DNA of 64,000 nucleotides from Archegozetes longisetosus (GCA_018873245.2 JAEMBT020000008.1:4948001-5012000), one strand, 5' to 3'. Shown: positions 13,524 to 29,200, counted from the first letter of the stretch. The notes: generated by a model not told the origin, from the letters alone. Program-made: numbers and translations.

Positions 13524-13818
13524 CAGAGGATCCAATTTGGTGTTTAGACATCCTTTGACTCACATACTGTTTCACTTGACTGTAACGTTTAGTGTAGCAT
13601 TTCTTTGGAAGTACTTCTCTGAAACTCATCTGAAACCAACTTGTTCTCCTCGTTACACCAACACTTCTTCTCGTCTCTAACCAACACTTGTTCTATACTC
13701 TTATTAAGTCTTACTCATTATTACTATTAATACATGAATCGTTTCTTCTATTATTGTCTTCTATGAAAGTTTTTGTTCAATAATTAATTATTAACATTAT
13801 TATTATTAATGTCTGGTA

Positions 13819-13945
13819 ATGTCAGAAAAGTTGTTCGCAAAATATAATTTAATTAATAGAATTGTTTATTATGTGATTCTCTTGTTATTACTACTGAGAT
13901 ATGAAAGTTTGATTAATGCGTCACTTCCGGAATTTATCAAAATTG
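13819..13945 (+). CDS. Receptor exon 1: start codon and signal peptide
   Basis: It encodes 42 residues plus the first base of a Gly codon. The hydrophobic run [12 protein letters not shown] is followed by an N-glycosylation site (NAS) and EFIKI, which joins exon 2 as [16 protein letters not shown]. This matches the IRIGGIFE start of iGluR amino-terminal domains. An in-frame TAA at 13807-13809 precedes the ATG. Another ATG at 13809 in a different frame opens a 12-codon reading frame that overlaps this start. Donor is GTGAGA. Confidence 0.85.
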
Positions 13946-14211
13946 GTGAGAATTGATATTATTTTGTCTCTCTTTTATTCTTATCTACTAGTAATCTACT
14001 CAATATGTTAATACCATTTGTGCCTGCTTATATCTCTTTATTAGATTTTACTATCCAAATCATGTATCTTCAATCTTATAGATATTCTTTTCTAACTATC
14101 TGCTAGGAAAGAAACTATAACGCAATTTACTATTTTCCTACTCTCCTCCCAACTAGAAGCATAGAAAACCTTTTCTTTTATACATATATTCACTACAAAT
14201 TATTATATTAG

Positions 14212-14242
<31 letters not shown>

Positions 14243-16718
14243 TGTACCATATTATATATTGAACACAAATTATTATTATTATCCATATATATTGAGCAGA
14301 AATTTTCTCTTTTCATCTCAATTAAACTTTTATAATCCTAATTGCGTTATGAGCTTGAGATCGATTTGAGTTAAGGATTACACTAACAAGTAGAAGAAAG
14401 TTAAGGGTATTAAAAAGCAGAACATCAAGTATTCATTGAATTTTGTCCGCAAACCTTCTAAATAAAGTATAACGTTTTTAAGTGAACTCAAGATACATAC
14501 TACAGTGTAATCTGTATTCATTAATTAGTAGATGTTTTAGGAATAGGGTTAGAAAAAATTTGTTCCCAACACTACCAGTTATTTATTATCTCCATCATTG
14601 AAGCGGATCAACAAAAAAGATCTTTAAGAATAAGATTGCATTAATGTTGTTTAGATAAAGTTAGACTCATTGACGAGTGAAGTAATGCTTTTATAAAAGA
14701 GTGTGTTAGCAAAATATAAGAGAAAATAGATTTTGTTTGGATCACTAAATATATCTATAAGTAATTGTACTTGGATCACTAATATATCTGTATGTAATTG
14801 TGTTTGGATCGCTTAATATATCTATATGTAATTCTGCTTGGATCGCTTACTATATCTATGAGTTGTTTTGCTCTATTTTTTGGAAAGTGAATAATGTCTC
14901 TACAATCATTTTAGATTACTTGTAAGCTTAAGTAATCAACAATTACTACGATTTAGATCATACTTACAATTACTACAATTCAGACCATATCAATCTCGTT
15001 CAATGCACTTATGGATAGTATAGAACTTCTATAGCTGTACTTCCATTACATCCTAACAAATGTTTCTCTTGAAGTACTATATTTTTATGCATATAAAAAA
15101 TTCTATACATTGATTGTGAAATCGCTAGTAAAGATGAAGCTCAATTTCAAGCAACTTTTATCAGATATGTTTGGACAAGCTATTCACTTCAACAACTTCA
15201 TATTGTCTGGACATTATCTGACCTAGCCTGACCTAATCTGACCTGACCTGACCTAACTTTATATTATTTACAGTTTAGGCTCTCACAACTATCATCCTTT
15301 TATTTCATATCAGTTTTTCATACGCTTCTCTCGACAAAATAATTAATCCTAACTATTAGCTACAGACTATTATTAATGTTAGATTCATTTGAGCAGCAAA
15401 TACTCTCTTAATAAGAAAATTTCTAAATGGCTTGGATGTGATTATTCTGAGAAAGTCGCAACAGGATTTGGGAAGAATTCGAGCAGAATTCGAGCAGGAT
15501 TTGGGCAGAATTGGGGTAGAATCTGAGTAAAGTTTAATTCTTATAAATAGTGGTTATTATTGAATTTTTGAAAGAAGACCGTAATCTTAAAAGTGTTTAC
15601 AAACTTAAATCGAAGAGCAAAACAAAAAGAACGGTTAATGTATCTATTGAGGAAGAAAAAAAAGTCCTAAGTTATATGTCTTGGCTAATAGGGAACAGTA
15701 GGATAGAAATTTTTAAAGCTTTCAAAAAGACAACAATACAAATCCTTATAAGCTATATAAGTAGGTGCATTGGGACAAAGACCTCATCTTTGCTGAATTA
15801 GATCTGATCTATACTGAATTAGACCTGATCTATACAGAATTAGATCAGATCTATACAGAATTGCTTGATTACTAGTTAGCAAACTGAAAATAAAATTCAT
15901 TGACAGCTCTAACACTACCTCGCTATAAACACTATCTCTTCTTGTAATTACCCCTTCTTTCTTTCTTTCTTTAACTTTACAAGTCTTTAAGTCAGAAACT
16001 AATTAACTTTTATAAAAACTAATCAACTTCTATATATAAAAACACTACATTCCCTAAATACTTCACTGGTTCATTTGATTTAGTTAGTGATTTAAAAATA
16101 TTTTTATTAGTATATTAGTTGACTATTAAGTCAATTTGAACAATGAAGACTAAACTAATTAATTGAAAATTAGTTTAATTTTATGTAAACGATATATAAA
16201 GCAATAGTAGTAGAATAATAAAGTTAATTAACTGTTTATGGTTTGTTTTATATAAACTGCAAACTCAATGTAAATCTATACTAATTTCGTATTAGAGTTA
16301 ATTAAATAGTTTAAATTGATGTACAAACTGCAATATCAATGTAAGTCAATAGTAAGTGCAATAGTAATACCATATTAAAGCTAACATGAAACAAAATACT
16401 AACTTCGTATTAAAGTTAATTAACCGAATATGATTGTTATTTTCATTTGAATAGGAGCCATTTTGGAGTCGGGTGATGATGAACTCGAGGATGCATTTAG
16501 ACACGCAGTTGATCGGGTCAATAACGATCGCACAATTCTGCCTAGAGCTAAATTAGTAGCTAGAATTGAGAAGATAAAACCACACGATAGCTTCCATGCT
16601 GCTAAACTTAGTAAGCCCCTAATTATATTCACTCTATTAACTTATCCATTTATTAATCTCTTTCTATACTATTTTACTTATTATCTTTTTATGGTAATTA
16701 CTTTTTTATCTTTCTTTT

Positions 16719-16779
<61 letters not shown>

Positions 16780-19700
16780 TTCTCTCTCTTAACATTAGCC
16801 TAACTTTTATCCTAATCTCATGAGGTTTTTATGCCATACATTGAATATTTAGAGAGTCTAGCCATTAAAAAGTGAAGATATATAGTATAGTGTTAATCTT
16901 TAATATTCTGGAGTTGTTAATCTTATTTTTGTCCAAAGTTTTATGTATAAACAAGTTTTAATATAAAAGTTGAATTTTTTGTACCAACTACTTCAACTTT
17001 ATTTCTCTTTTATTAAATCAATCTCTCTGTTTATTTCTTATGTGTTATTGTTTTTTATATATTATATATTCTGTATTCTTATATATTATTTCTTATTAAC
17101 TCATTAATACTATACTTGAACAGAAAATAACTTCAATATAATCTGTATACTTCATACTAACTTTTCGTTCAATTCTATAAAACCATACCGTAAAACAATA
17201 TATTTTCAACATAATATCCAACTTGATCTGACTTTGTTTGATGTGTTTTAGTGATACGAAATGTTTTTATTTGTTTGTTGGAAAGTAAGGAATAGAAGAA
17301 TTACTTAGTTTGTTACGATTGAAATGGTTGACAACAGAAATAGGTTAGGACTAGTATGACAGAGCATTATGCCTTTACATTATTTTTATCACTATTCGTC
17401 TACGCCACAATGAATATGTTATAAATAGAAAATCTCATATTTCTGGATCTTATCCAAACCTTCCACTATTTTAATCTTACTTCTCTTCTACTTTGCTTCT
17501 TCTTAAACTTAAACTTAAACTTTTGCTAAAAGTTTCTGCTATAACTTTCTGCTATAACTCCATCTAAACATTCTAGTCATTAATAATAAAACTATTTTAT
17601 TAAATTCAAACTCAATTATAAGCCCTAACTTTGAAACGAGTTTCTCATTAAGAATGTAACAGATTCTCTTCCTAAATCTCTTTGCAAGTTAGGCTTAGAT
17701 TGAGAATTTCTACTCAATCCTTACATAATTACTAATATAATGAATCATTAAACGTTACCCTACTAGATGATTACTTAAATTTAATCATTTTAATTAAATT
17801 CCAAGATAACACAATTACTGATTTCTTATATTTTTCCTTCTATTCTACTGTTAAGAAATTTATTTATTTATTATTTGTCCCCATACTTTTGACATAAATT
17901 AATTTATTGTTTTTCCCTATATTTTATACATAAATTAATTGATTACTTGTCCCTATATTTTAGACGTGAATTAATTTATTATTTATCTCTATATTCTAGA
18001 TACAAATTAATTTATGATTCGTCCCTATATTTCAGACATAAATTAATTTACGATTCGTCCCTATATTCTAGACATAAATAAATGTTGTCTATAGTTTGAC
18101 CTTTAATGTAATATTTCTAGCAATAATACTTAAATAGAAATAACAATTGCTGGTTTCCTAGCCATTCACAAGGAATTGATTGTTGAACAAAATATATGAA
18201 TGGTTTAGAAATAGTTGTAGTTGTTGAGAAATAAATGTATGCTCTAAATAGCGCATTCACTCAGTTATCTCTTCTCGCACAAGTTTTTCATTGAATCAAC
18301 TCAACTTATACATTAATGATTTAGATGTTAAACTATTATCTCTTGTCTTAAGTTTTAATAAAAACTTTAATAAAATAATATTAATACTAACGCATATTGT
18401 TTCTATTCTATATATGAAATGCTTTGATAGCTCTAATTATCTCCACTTCTATCTAATATGCTTTAAATTGAATTTAACATTCATTCTAATAAGTGTTCAG
18501 ATTAAATAAACTCAATATTTCCTGATTATTCCTCAACAATAAATCAGTATTTCCTAAAAGATATAATTTTTCTAGATTTCAAACTTTTTATTCACCTTAT
18601 TTCCTCATAAATTTTTAATCTAAATACATAAACAGACCATAAGTTATTTCTACTGTTATTCTGTAATTCCCTTATTCTGCTATTCTGCTATTCTGCTATT
18701 CTGTTATTCTGTTATTCTTGAATAGTGCTGAAGAAAAATGGTTTCGTTCAAACAAAAATATTCGTAATTTTATTTATAGATTTGATGAAAATAGATGAAA
18801 TATTTAGCTATTCCTTACTGTTTTTTATTTTGAATAATAAAACAGCTCTGAATAACTTGTTCTCCTTTTGCTCTTGCTCCTTCCTCCTTTGGTTTTATGT
18901 TTATATTTTCTGTTCCAAATTGACTGCCAAATTAAGACTAAATTGAAAAATGCTGACTAACAGTCGAATGAGAGAATGACTCACTTAGTGGAGTGACTAC
19001 TATTCTCTATCTATCGTTAAAATAAAGTTTCTAGTACTACTTCATGATACCAAAGGAATGAGTTGAACTAAGTTTGACAATACATTCTTAAAATATACTC
19101 TAAATTAGTATGTTGTTCTCTACAAAGACAGCTTTTCCTAAATAATTGAATCCATAATTAATTGTTTTTACTTTTAAAACAACACCCTAATTTCTAGCAC
19201 AGTCTCATAAATATTCATTGCATTGAAAAAGAGCGTTCATAAGATATGGATAAATGTTTTTGTTTCCTACTATTTCAATACTACTTTACTACTTGTTTTA
19301 CAACAAATTAATCATATATTTTGTTTTGTTTTTAGCTAAAAACTTAATCAATTAAATTAAGCTATAATTGAATTGGGTACAATAGTATAAAAGAAACAAT
19401 AATAGAAATAAGAATTAAATTAGAATTTCATTATCCTCTTCATATGTTATAACATTCTGAATAATACCTCTTAAAACTTAGTTTCCCTTTAAGCTAAGTT
19501 GCCTGTAAGCTAACTTCCCTTTAAGCTAACTTTCCTTTAAGCTAACTTCCCTTAAACCTAACTTCTCTTTTTCATTCATTCATTAACATTCTTAACACTA
19601 ATTATACATTTAAGACAAGTTAATAACAATTCAAATCTATTTAAGATAATTATAATACAAATATGTATAATATATTCAAGCTATCTGACGATTAAAAAAA

Positions 19701-22700
19701 TCAATATAAATATAAATTAATGTTTATTACAGTTTGCAATAATTTAATATTTATTACAGTTTGCAATAATTTAATATTTATTACAGTTTGCAATAATTTA
19801 ATTGAAGAGGGAGTTTGGGCACTGTTGGGATCACAATCGCCGTCAGTTGGTTGGCTGTTACGCTCCTTAGCTAACAATTTGCATATACCACATCTCTCAG
19901 TATTCTGGGATTACAGATCTTATCACATATCTTCTACTAATTTCTATGACGCTAATACCTCCAATTTTACGCTTAGCCTTTATCCTGAAGCTTCTGCTCT
20001 TAGTATTGCTTTTATGGATTTGGTTCTTTCCAGACGCTGGAAATCATTCACTTTGATTTTTGAAGAAAATGATGGTAATAAACAAATTGTTTCATATCGT
20101 TTTATTACTCTATTTTTAGACTTTAGTTTTCGGTTCTTTCTTCCAGATCTTACTCTTTGTTTTAACTTCTATTTTAGATATTCTTCTCATATAACCTTTT
20201 TAGAGTCTGTTTATTAGATTTTCTTCTTTAATAATATAAGTAAATGAAGCTTTTGAAAAAAAGCTTAATCGAATGGATATCCATAAGCCCATATCATATA
20301 TACATATATATTGCTCTCTTATATATACTGCGTGCTATATATATCGTAAAATTGTCTAACTTTCACAGCACTTAAGTCGTTTTCCAATCTTGCATAAAAA
20401 TCCCATAGAATAGTAGGGCTTAATGGTTGTTGATTTAGAAAACCACTTAACTACATCAGAAGAGGTAGACATTATCATTACTTTCTATTTAACTTAAAAG
20501 ATTTACTTCTTGTCAGAGATGTATTAAACCAATTTTCAAGCTATTATTTAGGGCTTATTTATAATTTGGGAATTTTTAAACAGCAAGAAAATTGTTCTCA
20601 TTACTCTTGAAGTATTTTTAGTTGCTATGGAGATATTCTTAATATTATTGATATCCTTGTTTGGCTTATGCGCTACAACAAGTAAGACAATTAATATCTC
20701 TGACCCATTGCATCACTTAATCAAAAACTAATACAAAATCCTCTTTCACTCTTTCTATACGGCCAAGACACTATACGGCCAAGACACTATAAGATTGATT
20801 AGTGTCCACTCTTTAATAGAATTGCACCAACACTTTCTTTCAACCCTTCATTCCTATCATCCACTACAGAGTTTATTCACCTATCACTCAGTTACAAATT
20901 TAGTCTAAAGTATGAAAATATTATCAAAATCTCATATTCATCTCATTTAATGTGTTTCTATACTAGTGAGACACACAACTTGTTTTCAGTTATTTATACT
21001 ATTCTTTCTTTTTTGAATATATTAAAACTTGAAAATATTTTGATTAGCTTTTATGAAAATGAGAGTGAATATTAATCATGAAATTTTATCGCTTATTAAA
21101 TCTGTCAGAAAGTTATTTGAACCGCAAACCAGTTCACATTAAAAAGTGTTTTTAGAGAAAAGACAAGTAAAAGAGGAAAAAATGGATAATCAAATTGATA
21201 TAATCTGTTTAAAAGATTGCACAGTATTAGCTTATAAGTAAGGAGAAAGACCTGAAGCAAGCTTCTATTTGATGATAATCAATGTGAAAATGCTGTCTAT
21301 GCTGAAGAAAAAACAACCGAAAACTAAACATATAGATAGAGATATAAAACTATTTTCTACCAGTTATTCTCCTAACTCTAATATTGCTTATGTCAGGTTT
21401 GATCAAATTGAAAGACTTGTTAAGAATCTCCAGTTATTCGGAAATGAAGAAAGTGAAAATGTCCATTTTACAATACGATTCTAACTATCAATACGACCCG
21501 CTCTTTCAGTACAAAAAAATTCTTAAAGATATCAAAAAAACTGAACACAATATTGTCTTAAGTGTCTCTAATGACAAAGTCATACAAATCCTCAAACAGG
21601 TCTGTAACAGAAATTTGATTTAACTCTAATTATTGAGTGTTGTTAAGCTTTAATTTGTAATTATTATTTCTAGGCGTCCCAAATGCGAAGGTTAACTGAA
21701 TATGACAATTATCTGATTGCAACTTTGGTAAGCAATACAATAAGTTAACTTTTATTAACCTAATGGCATCTCATTTGAAATACTTTCATTACATATATCT
21801 ATCTGAGATGAAACTTGAAACTAGATCTCAAGTACTCTCTTTTCTTCAAAATGAAACTTTCCTTTGACTCGTAATTAAAATTGATGAGTAGTGCCGATAA
21901 CTTTGTGTTTTCCCATTTTGATATTTATTTCCTATGAGAATCTCACGATCGCATGTAAATTGCTAGAAATTCTGTGCAACTCTCTGAGATTCTCTGAGAT
22001 TCTGTGTAATTCTGTACGATTTTGTGCGTCTCCGTTCAATTCTGCGAGTCATCAAAATAAAGTCTCAAATCAAACTATGTTATTAATGCACTTCTGAGTA
22101 TTGAGTTTTATTACGCAAAACTTCTAAGAGACTTATAAAAATATGGAAAATATATGCATTTATGAACTCTTTCGATAGTCTATTGGTTCGAATTTTATAA
22201 GTTATAATGCATTTAGCGCTTGACATTTCACTTTGCATTTGATCAAATATGTTTTAGTATAGATTTTTAGAGGCTTTTCACCAGCAGTAAACTCACTAGT
22301 AATAGATATTTATTCTGGAAATACGATTATTTATATTTTTCATTTTTTATTAATACCAATGAATTATTGCTGAAAATTTGACTTTTACTTGAATCGCAAG
22401 TGTTTTTATTGATTTAAATATAAGTTCAACTCAAACAGTTATAGAAAAACATTTGTTTCATTTTCTATCTAAATCATTCTTAAGTACTCTTAATATTACT
22501 AAATCAATATTCATTATGCATTTAATTAACTCTATCTTCTACATCTGATTGACATTTATGAGGATAAAGTTATTAGAAATTCATTTTAAGCTTATATATA
22601 TTTACATATTTTCACATTGAGTAAAATAAAGTAAGTTTTTGAGTAAAATAAAGTAAGTTTTTCTATTTACTCTGCATTAAACAAAAAACTAAAATTACAA

Positions 22701-23985
22701 TAAGTTTCAATTGTATTCACTAGAATGTAAAATAATTCGAGCAAATCCGCTAACTTAATAAGCAAACAGCAAATATTGCGCTCCAGTTTGACTCATATTT
22801 CATGAATACTTCTACACATAATATTCTCTATAATAAACTGAGTTTACGCGAGAACTGTTTTGCTATAATGTTTTTATATAAAGAATAAAATTTCCAACTC
22901 TATACAAATGCTTTTAAATCAAATAGATTAGTTTAGAAAAAATATATTTCTAACAGTTCTACTAGCAATTGATCTAAGAATTGATCTAAATATGAAACTA
23001 ATATTTCTATACATTTCATTAACTACGAAGAAGTGAACGGAAAAAAGCTATTTTTAACAGAAATATATTTGAGAATAAATTGATTTGATTGCTCTAAATC
23101 ACTTTAATGGTGATCTTATAAAAATTTGTTAGTATTCTTAGAAATATATAGCCAGTGTTTGACTTATTCACTTGCTATATCATGTTTCGAGTGTTATATA
23201 GTCACTACTCTAATTCAAGAGCAAATCATTTTAGTTTAGACTTGACTTTCGCATAAATATGACTTACGTATTAAAATTTGTTTTAAATTTATTACTGATA
23301 AAACTTGACTCCTCGATGAGCACGAGCTGATTAATTAAAATATTTTTCAGAAGAAAAACTGACAATTTGTTAAAACTAGAGATTAATGATACATGAATAT
23401 AAAGAAAACTGGAATCAATGTTGAAAATTTTATGTTGCGTAGTTTTCAATCATACAATCTATAAGAAGAGTACTTGAGATACTTGAGATTTAATCTATAT
23501 ACTATATATTTAGTTTGTAGTTCTAGACTTTCTTAAACTTAATTTCTTCTAAAGTCTCACTATTGTGGAGAAGCGTTACATTCATGTCATTTTCTATACC
23601 ATTTAGAGACTTTTATAAAAGTTTTCAAACCAATAGTTAATAAGAAGGCAATAGGTTGAGATTTGTAAAAATTAGTGTCAAAAAAGGAAGAAAGAAATAA
23701 GATTATGGCGACATATTGTGAAGGGAAGAGACATGAGTGGTATGAATATGACGGCTAGTAGTAGAATAAGTAGAATATAGAGAATATGAACACGAGTAGA
23801 AGAATAAAGACTTTATTCTACACAATATGTTCCAATAATTTCATTTCTAATACAATACAGACATATTTTTATGAACCAAAATCAATCAATATCTTATAAC
23901 TACTGTTCAACAACTCTTGTTACAATCCCAGAATCAGATATTGAATTTTTTCTATATGTATCTCTCTCCTTTCTCTCTCTCTCTC

Positions 23986-24042
<57 letters not shown>

Positions 24043-26215
24043 TCTCTCTCTCTCTACTCTACTCCATCACTACCACTACATTAGATACCTCTCTTAATTT
24101 TATTTCTGCTTATTTGTCTTATGATCAGGATATTCATACACTAAATCTTAGCGAATTTCAATACTCCCAAACTAACATCACGGGTCTAACTTTGTTAGAC
24201 CCAAAGGGACAAGAAATTGGATACTTAACACGCGATTGGATTTGGGGAAAACCTCATTCTATTGTCAAAAAAGTTATTCCCGTAAGTCTACTTATAATTA
24301 AAAACTAAATAATCGCATATAATTAACACTTGATAGTTGAATGAATATCATAGAATTTGTTGATGAACACCATAGAATTAGTTGAATGAATGTCAGAATT
24401 AGTTGAATGAATATCAGAATGAGTTGAATGAATGTGATAGAATTACTTGATTTCATACTTCTCTACTTTTGTCATTGTGACCAATCGAAGCAGAAAATTG
24501 CAAACAATTGTTTCTATCAATTCTTTTCTATGCTATTCAGTCAACTATTGTTTCTGATTCGCATTGTTTGTCATGTTTGTGTTGAAGTAATTTCTATTTT
24601 GTATCTATGAAAAGACAACTACTGCCTTAGTATACGATGCGGTGACCCTATTTGCGAGAGCACTCGATGATTTTGAGCGTACACAACAATCAATATTTAT
24701 GTCTCCAATAGATTGTGAAAGCCGTGATCCATGGCCTTATGGGACTTCGCTTATCAATTTCATGAAAACGGTAATAACTTTATCTAAGATCTACTTTTCC
24801 ATTTAATTATTTATTGCCTATTCGCTCCCCCACCCTTTTGTCATTTATTTTTAATCAATTCATCTTTACTTAACTTCCATATGCTTGTACTCTATCTTAT
24901 ATATACTTATATTCCATCTCATGTTCTGCTTTATTTTCTGTTTAGTTTTCACATTCTATCTAATAATTAGTTTATCATTTCATCAAAATTTAATCTGATT
25001 TGGGATATCAATCAAAATTTTATCTGATAAATATGCTATGATCAATTTGTTTTGCTCGAACATTAGTCAATTTTAAGATTGAAATAATTTAATTTATTCC
25101 TTAGAGGTTAGTGTTTGAAAATTTAAAAGATTTATGAATAAAAAATATCGTTATTGACAGATCTTTCCTGTTTTGAGGCATTCTTTAATTTTCTAATTGA
25201 ATTCGATTGTTATTATTTGGTAATTTATAGTTTTTGGTCTACACATTCATTTCCAAATGTTGCAAAAATTTATGTATTTTTAAACAATAACCAACAGTTT
25301 CACGTTATAAGAATTCTTCTTTTGAAGAAAAAAATCAAAGATTAAACTATGTTGAAAGTGATGAATAACACAATCCTTTCATACATCAAAGAATAACAGA
25401 GCTATAATATTCTTTAAAACATTTTTTGATAAAATAGTGAAATATGATCCATCATTTTAAAAAAAGAGAATATAAGAATGCTCTGTAATTAATAATAGCG
25501 TAAAATTACCTTTACATACGAAATATGCATCTGTTTTGATTATTAGTGTCTGACCTAACCTAATCTAATTTAACTTGACCCAACCTAACCTAACTTAATC
25601 TTTACATCGACTTAGTATTGAAAATTAGCTAAAGTAGAGTGCAATTATCATCAAGTACATCTTCCTGACTGATGCTTGCTCAGCTAATTTTTCAGTTGGC
25701 TCATTTATTTAACTACTTATAACAAAGCAATAAACTTAAAATACGAATCATTACTTTTAAACAATAATTAATGCTCCAATAGTCACCTAAAATCAATGAT
25801 TTTATTAACTTTTTGAGTCAAAATTAGTTCAAAGTTAATTGACAATGTCTAAGTTAATAAATGTTTAGCTTGTGATTCTTGAATGAGGAGTTAATTTTGA
25901 TTCATAACATTGAGTTGAACAATAATTGTGTATGAGAATATTAAATTTTGATGCTTGCATTGATTTATCATCTCTATGCATTAGGGACCCAAGCAGATGT
26001 ACTTCACAATCATTCTACACATAGGTCTTAAATTTTAAATTCCATTTCAGTTACTCTTTTAGGAATTTAAGTCGCATCAAATGGATGCATCTATTTTCGA
26101 TCCAATCCAATTAAGTTTTTGAAGATAACTTAGTAAAGATATTTCATTTAATTATCAGTAAAAGTTAGTCAAATCATTTTCTATCAGTCCTATTATGTGA
26201 ATATATTCATATCGT

Positions 26216-26258
<43 letters not shown>

Positions 26259-29200
26259 GTAATATAAAGTTACCATTTCTATTGATTACTTGATAACACT
26301 CGGTCGATAATAGTGAGAGATATATCATAGAGTTCACACTTAAATCTAACATTAGTGCTTCTAGATTGAATCTGCAAAAATAAGAAAGTATTAGCTAGAA
26401 TTGCAAAGTGCCTTCTAATATCAAATCTAAGGTATACCACGCATTCTAAAGTGGTATTTTTATATCTTTGCGCCTGCTAGTCTCTTACTTGCTTCTAAAA
26501 TATATATATTCTAAATTTCTGCCTTTAAATGTTTCCTTTTTTCTTTCCTTAAATCAATTTGTAAAACACTTTCAAATTGAACTACTTCTTTGTTATTGAA
26601 TTACTCCACCCATAAGTATACCTATCGATAGAAAGGAAAGATTACCTTACTGCTTGACGACCAAACTTTTATAGTGTTATATATTATATATATATATATA
26701 TAAAGGTGTGCTGAAAAACACTTAATTTTATTTAACAACTTTTGACAGTTAGACATAAAAGAAAGGTTAGAAGAATAAAGTCATGCGTGACAATAATAAC
26801 TAATGGATATAATATAAATTCAATTTACTATCGCTTCCAATTATTATGATTGATCATTTAGATTTTCAATTGTATTCTTTTCGTTAAGTAAATTGCTTGA
26901 TTTTTAACTATTTTACTAACTTTTATTTATGTCTATTTCTTTCCTTAACTTTCTCTACTAGTCATTACTAATCACTGAATTGCTATTCATTCTATCATAA
27001 ATAGGCCGATATTTTGATTATCAAGAATCTTAGAAATATTAAGCATATATACATATATAGATAAATAGATGATAGATATATATAGATATATATTAAGTGA
27101 AAAATTGAGAACTAGCTTGTTTAATCTAACGAAGTTAATGAAAACAGATTGTTTAAAATGAGTATTTTATCTGCTTGTTATGTAGTTTGTTGAATAAACA
27201 CTAGTATGAACTCCCTGTATATCAAATTATATGCTACAACAGTTCTAAATATTACAACAATTCAGACAATTTCACCTTCAAGCCTAACATATTCATTCTC
27301 TATATCACCCCCTAACTCAACATAATTATTATTTGATTCTCTCTCGGGTATAACACTCAAAAGGAATTCAAATATAATTGTTATTTAAACTGAAAATAGT
27401 TGTTATTGAAATAGTGATGAAAAGAATAAGAAAGAGATCAAATTTGATTAAAAATACCTTAATTAATTACTCACATTCCACGTGTTAATATAATAAATTC
27501 TAACCATTTTAGACTAAATTGTTTAAAAGCCTCAAATACCTGATGCATACTTTTGTCAACTTTTGTCAACTCTGGATCAATTCAATCGCTATACATTTCT
27601 CGTTTGCATAAAATCTAAATTTTCAAATTCTAACCATCTTTTGTTATCTCTCAAACCTATTGTTCAAAGTGTATGACCTTTGAAGATAATAAAACTTCTG
27701 TATAATTCCGTATAATTCAGTATTTTTGAAAAATTGTGTTTGATATCCCTTGAATTGAGAATATTTGTTGACAAATGAAAACAGTGTTTCTACATTTGAT
27801 ATGCATTTGGAAAGCAAATGTTTTGAATATATGTTAATTTTATTTGTATTTGTTTGAAAATGTTCAATCCATTACTATTTCAGTCGAACACTCAAGGATT
27901 GACTGGACCACTAAAATTTGATGGAAATGGTCAAAGATCAGATTTTACATTAGATATACTTGAGCTGAAGAAAACAGGCTTCCAAACTGTAAGTTAACTT
28001 TACTAGAAGTAATTAGATTATAGTTCTAGTTTAGTTTAATTATGTTCACATATAAATAGAACAATTGCACTCAATCATCTATAAATAGACTTGAGCATTC
28101 TCATACACTCTCATACATTCTCTCATACATTCTCTCATACTTTCTCTCATACTTTCTCTCTTACTTTCTCACTTACTTTCTCTCTTATTTTCTCTCTTTT
28201 TTTATTCTATATGAGAGGCGCCAACTCTACACTATCTAAAAACTATGCCCTTTCATCAAAATATCATTTAATCTACTCTCAAATTCATGTTATTCTCAAA
28301 CCAATTCTGTCTGGTAACTTAGTTTTTTACGTTTCTTATATACATCTTGCTTACAAACTACTCAATTGATTATCGATTTGATTGAATTATTTGCTCAATT
28401 TATCAAATTCTTTCGACAAGTGTGTCAAATACTTTGATACTTATTTTGATTTGTTTCCATCTAATTTATATATATTCAATATAACTTCAAATCAAATCAC
28501 TACTTATGATCATGCCAGTGTTGCCTTGACAAATAATATTAAATCAAATTTAAGATCAACTTCTCATATCGCATCTTTCTCCCCTAATGTCGCCCAAATT
28601 TAAAAGCAACTACATTAACTTTTCAACTTTTCTTACTCTAGTATCTCAATTCTCCCAACCAGTCAACAGTCGGCTATATTAGTGAGATATTATATGATAA
28701 CTACTACTTCATAGTTGATATTTGAGAACTAGTACTAAAAATAGTAGAGTTTTGCTTATAAATTGTAATATTTAGTTGAATAAGTTAACTTTAACTAATT
28801 TACATTCTAACTCTATGTTTGTTCGTTTTATTAGCAATACTAAGCACGCCATTTCTTCTCTTTTTTTCAATCAATTTATTTCCAACTCATGAGTTACTGA
28901 CGGCAATACCGGTAACTTTTTATATTGAATCGTTCAAACAGTTTCCGTTGCACATAGACAATAACTAACTTGATTTTTCAACTTTTTCAACTTTTTCAAC
29001 ATTTTTAACTTTTCTTTATTTTTGTTCGACTCTTCTAACTTTTTTCATTTCTGCACTTCTCTAACATTCGTCCACATAAATCTCTAACTAAATGGCTAAT
29101 TATTTAGATTGAGCTTTTTTTATGATGAGTTGATCTTGGCATGATATTTATAAATCAGATGACTTAATATATTAGCTTTGGTGTTGAGCAGTTTTTGTTG

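Larger units (their letters stand above)
16611..19786 (+). other. Receptor intron 2
   Basis: A phase-1 intron of about 3.2 kb if the third acceptor is used. It contains a (TC)n tract (16724-16790), a minisatellite of about 40 bp (17868-18084), a 19-20-bp repeat (19481-19568) and, at its end, two extra copies of the acceptor unit of exon 3. Confidence 0.75.

Noticed and set aside
13282..13680. Four overlapping open frames on both strands with Arg-Glu or Ser-Leu repeats
   Set aside because: They are readings of the GA microsatellite in different frames, with no conserved flanking sequence.
16611..16792. Extension of the receptor exon 2 frame through SLSLSL
   Set aside because: The frame runs past a good GTAAGC donor into an intronic CT repeat. 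Homology ends exactly at the donor.
21269..21484. Open frame [11 protein letters not shown]... overlapping receptor exon 4
   Set aside because: It is in the wrong phase for exon 4 and covers mostly intron. No similarity was recognised.
23871..24128. Upstream part of the open frame containing receptor exon 6
   Set aside because: It is intronic CT repeat and flanking DNA. The family match begins at the acceptor at 24129.
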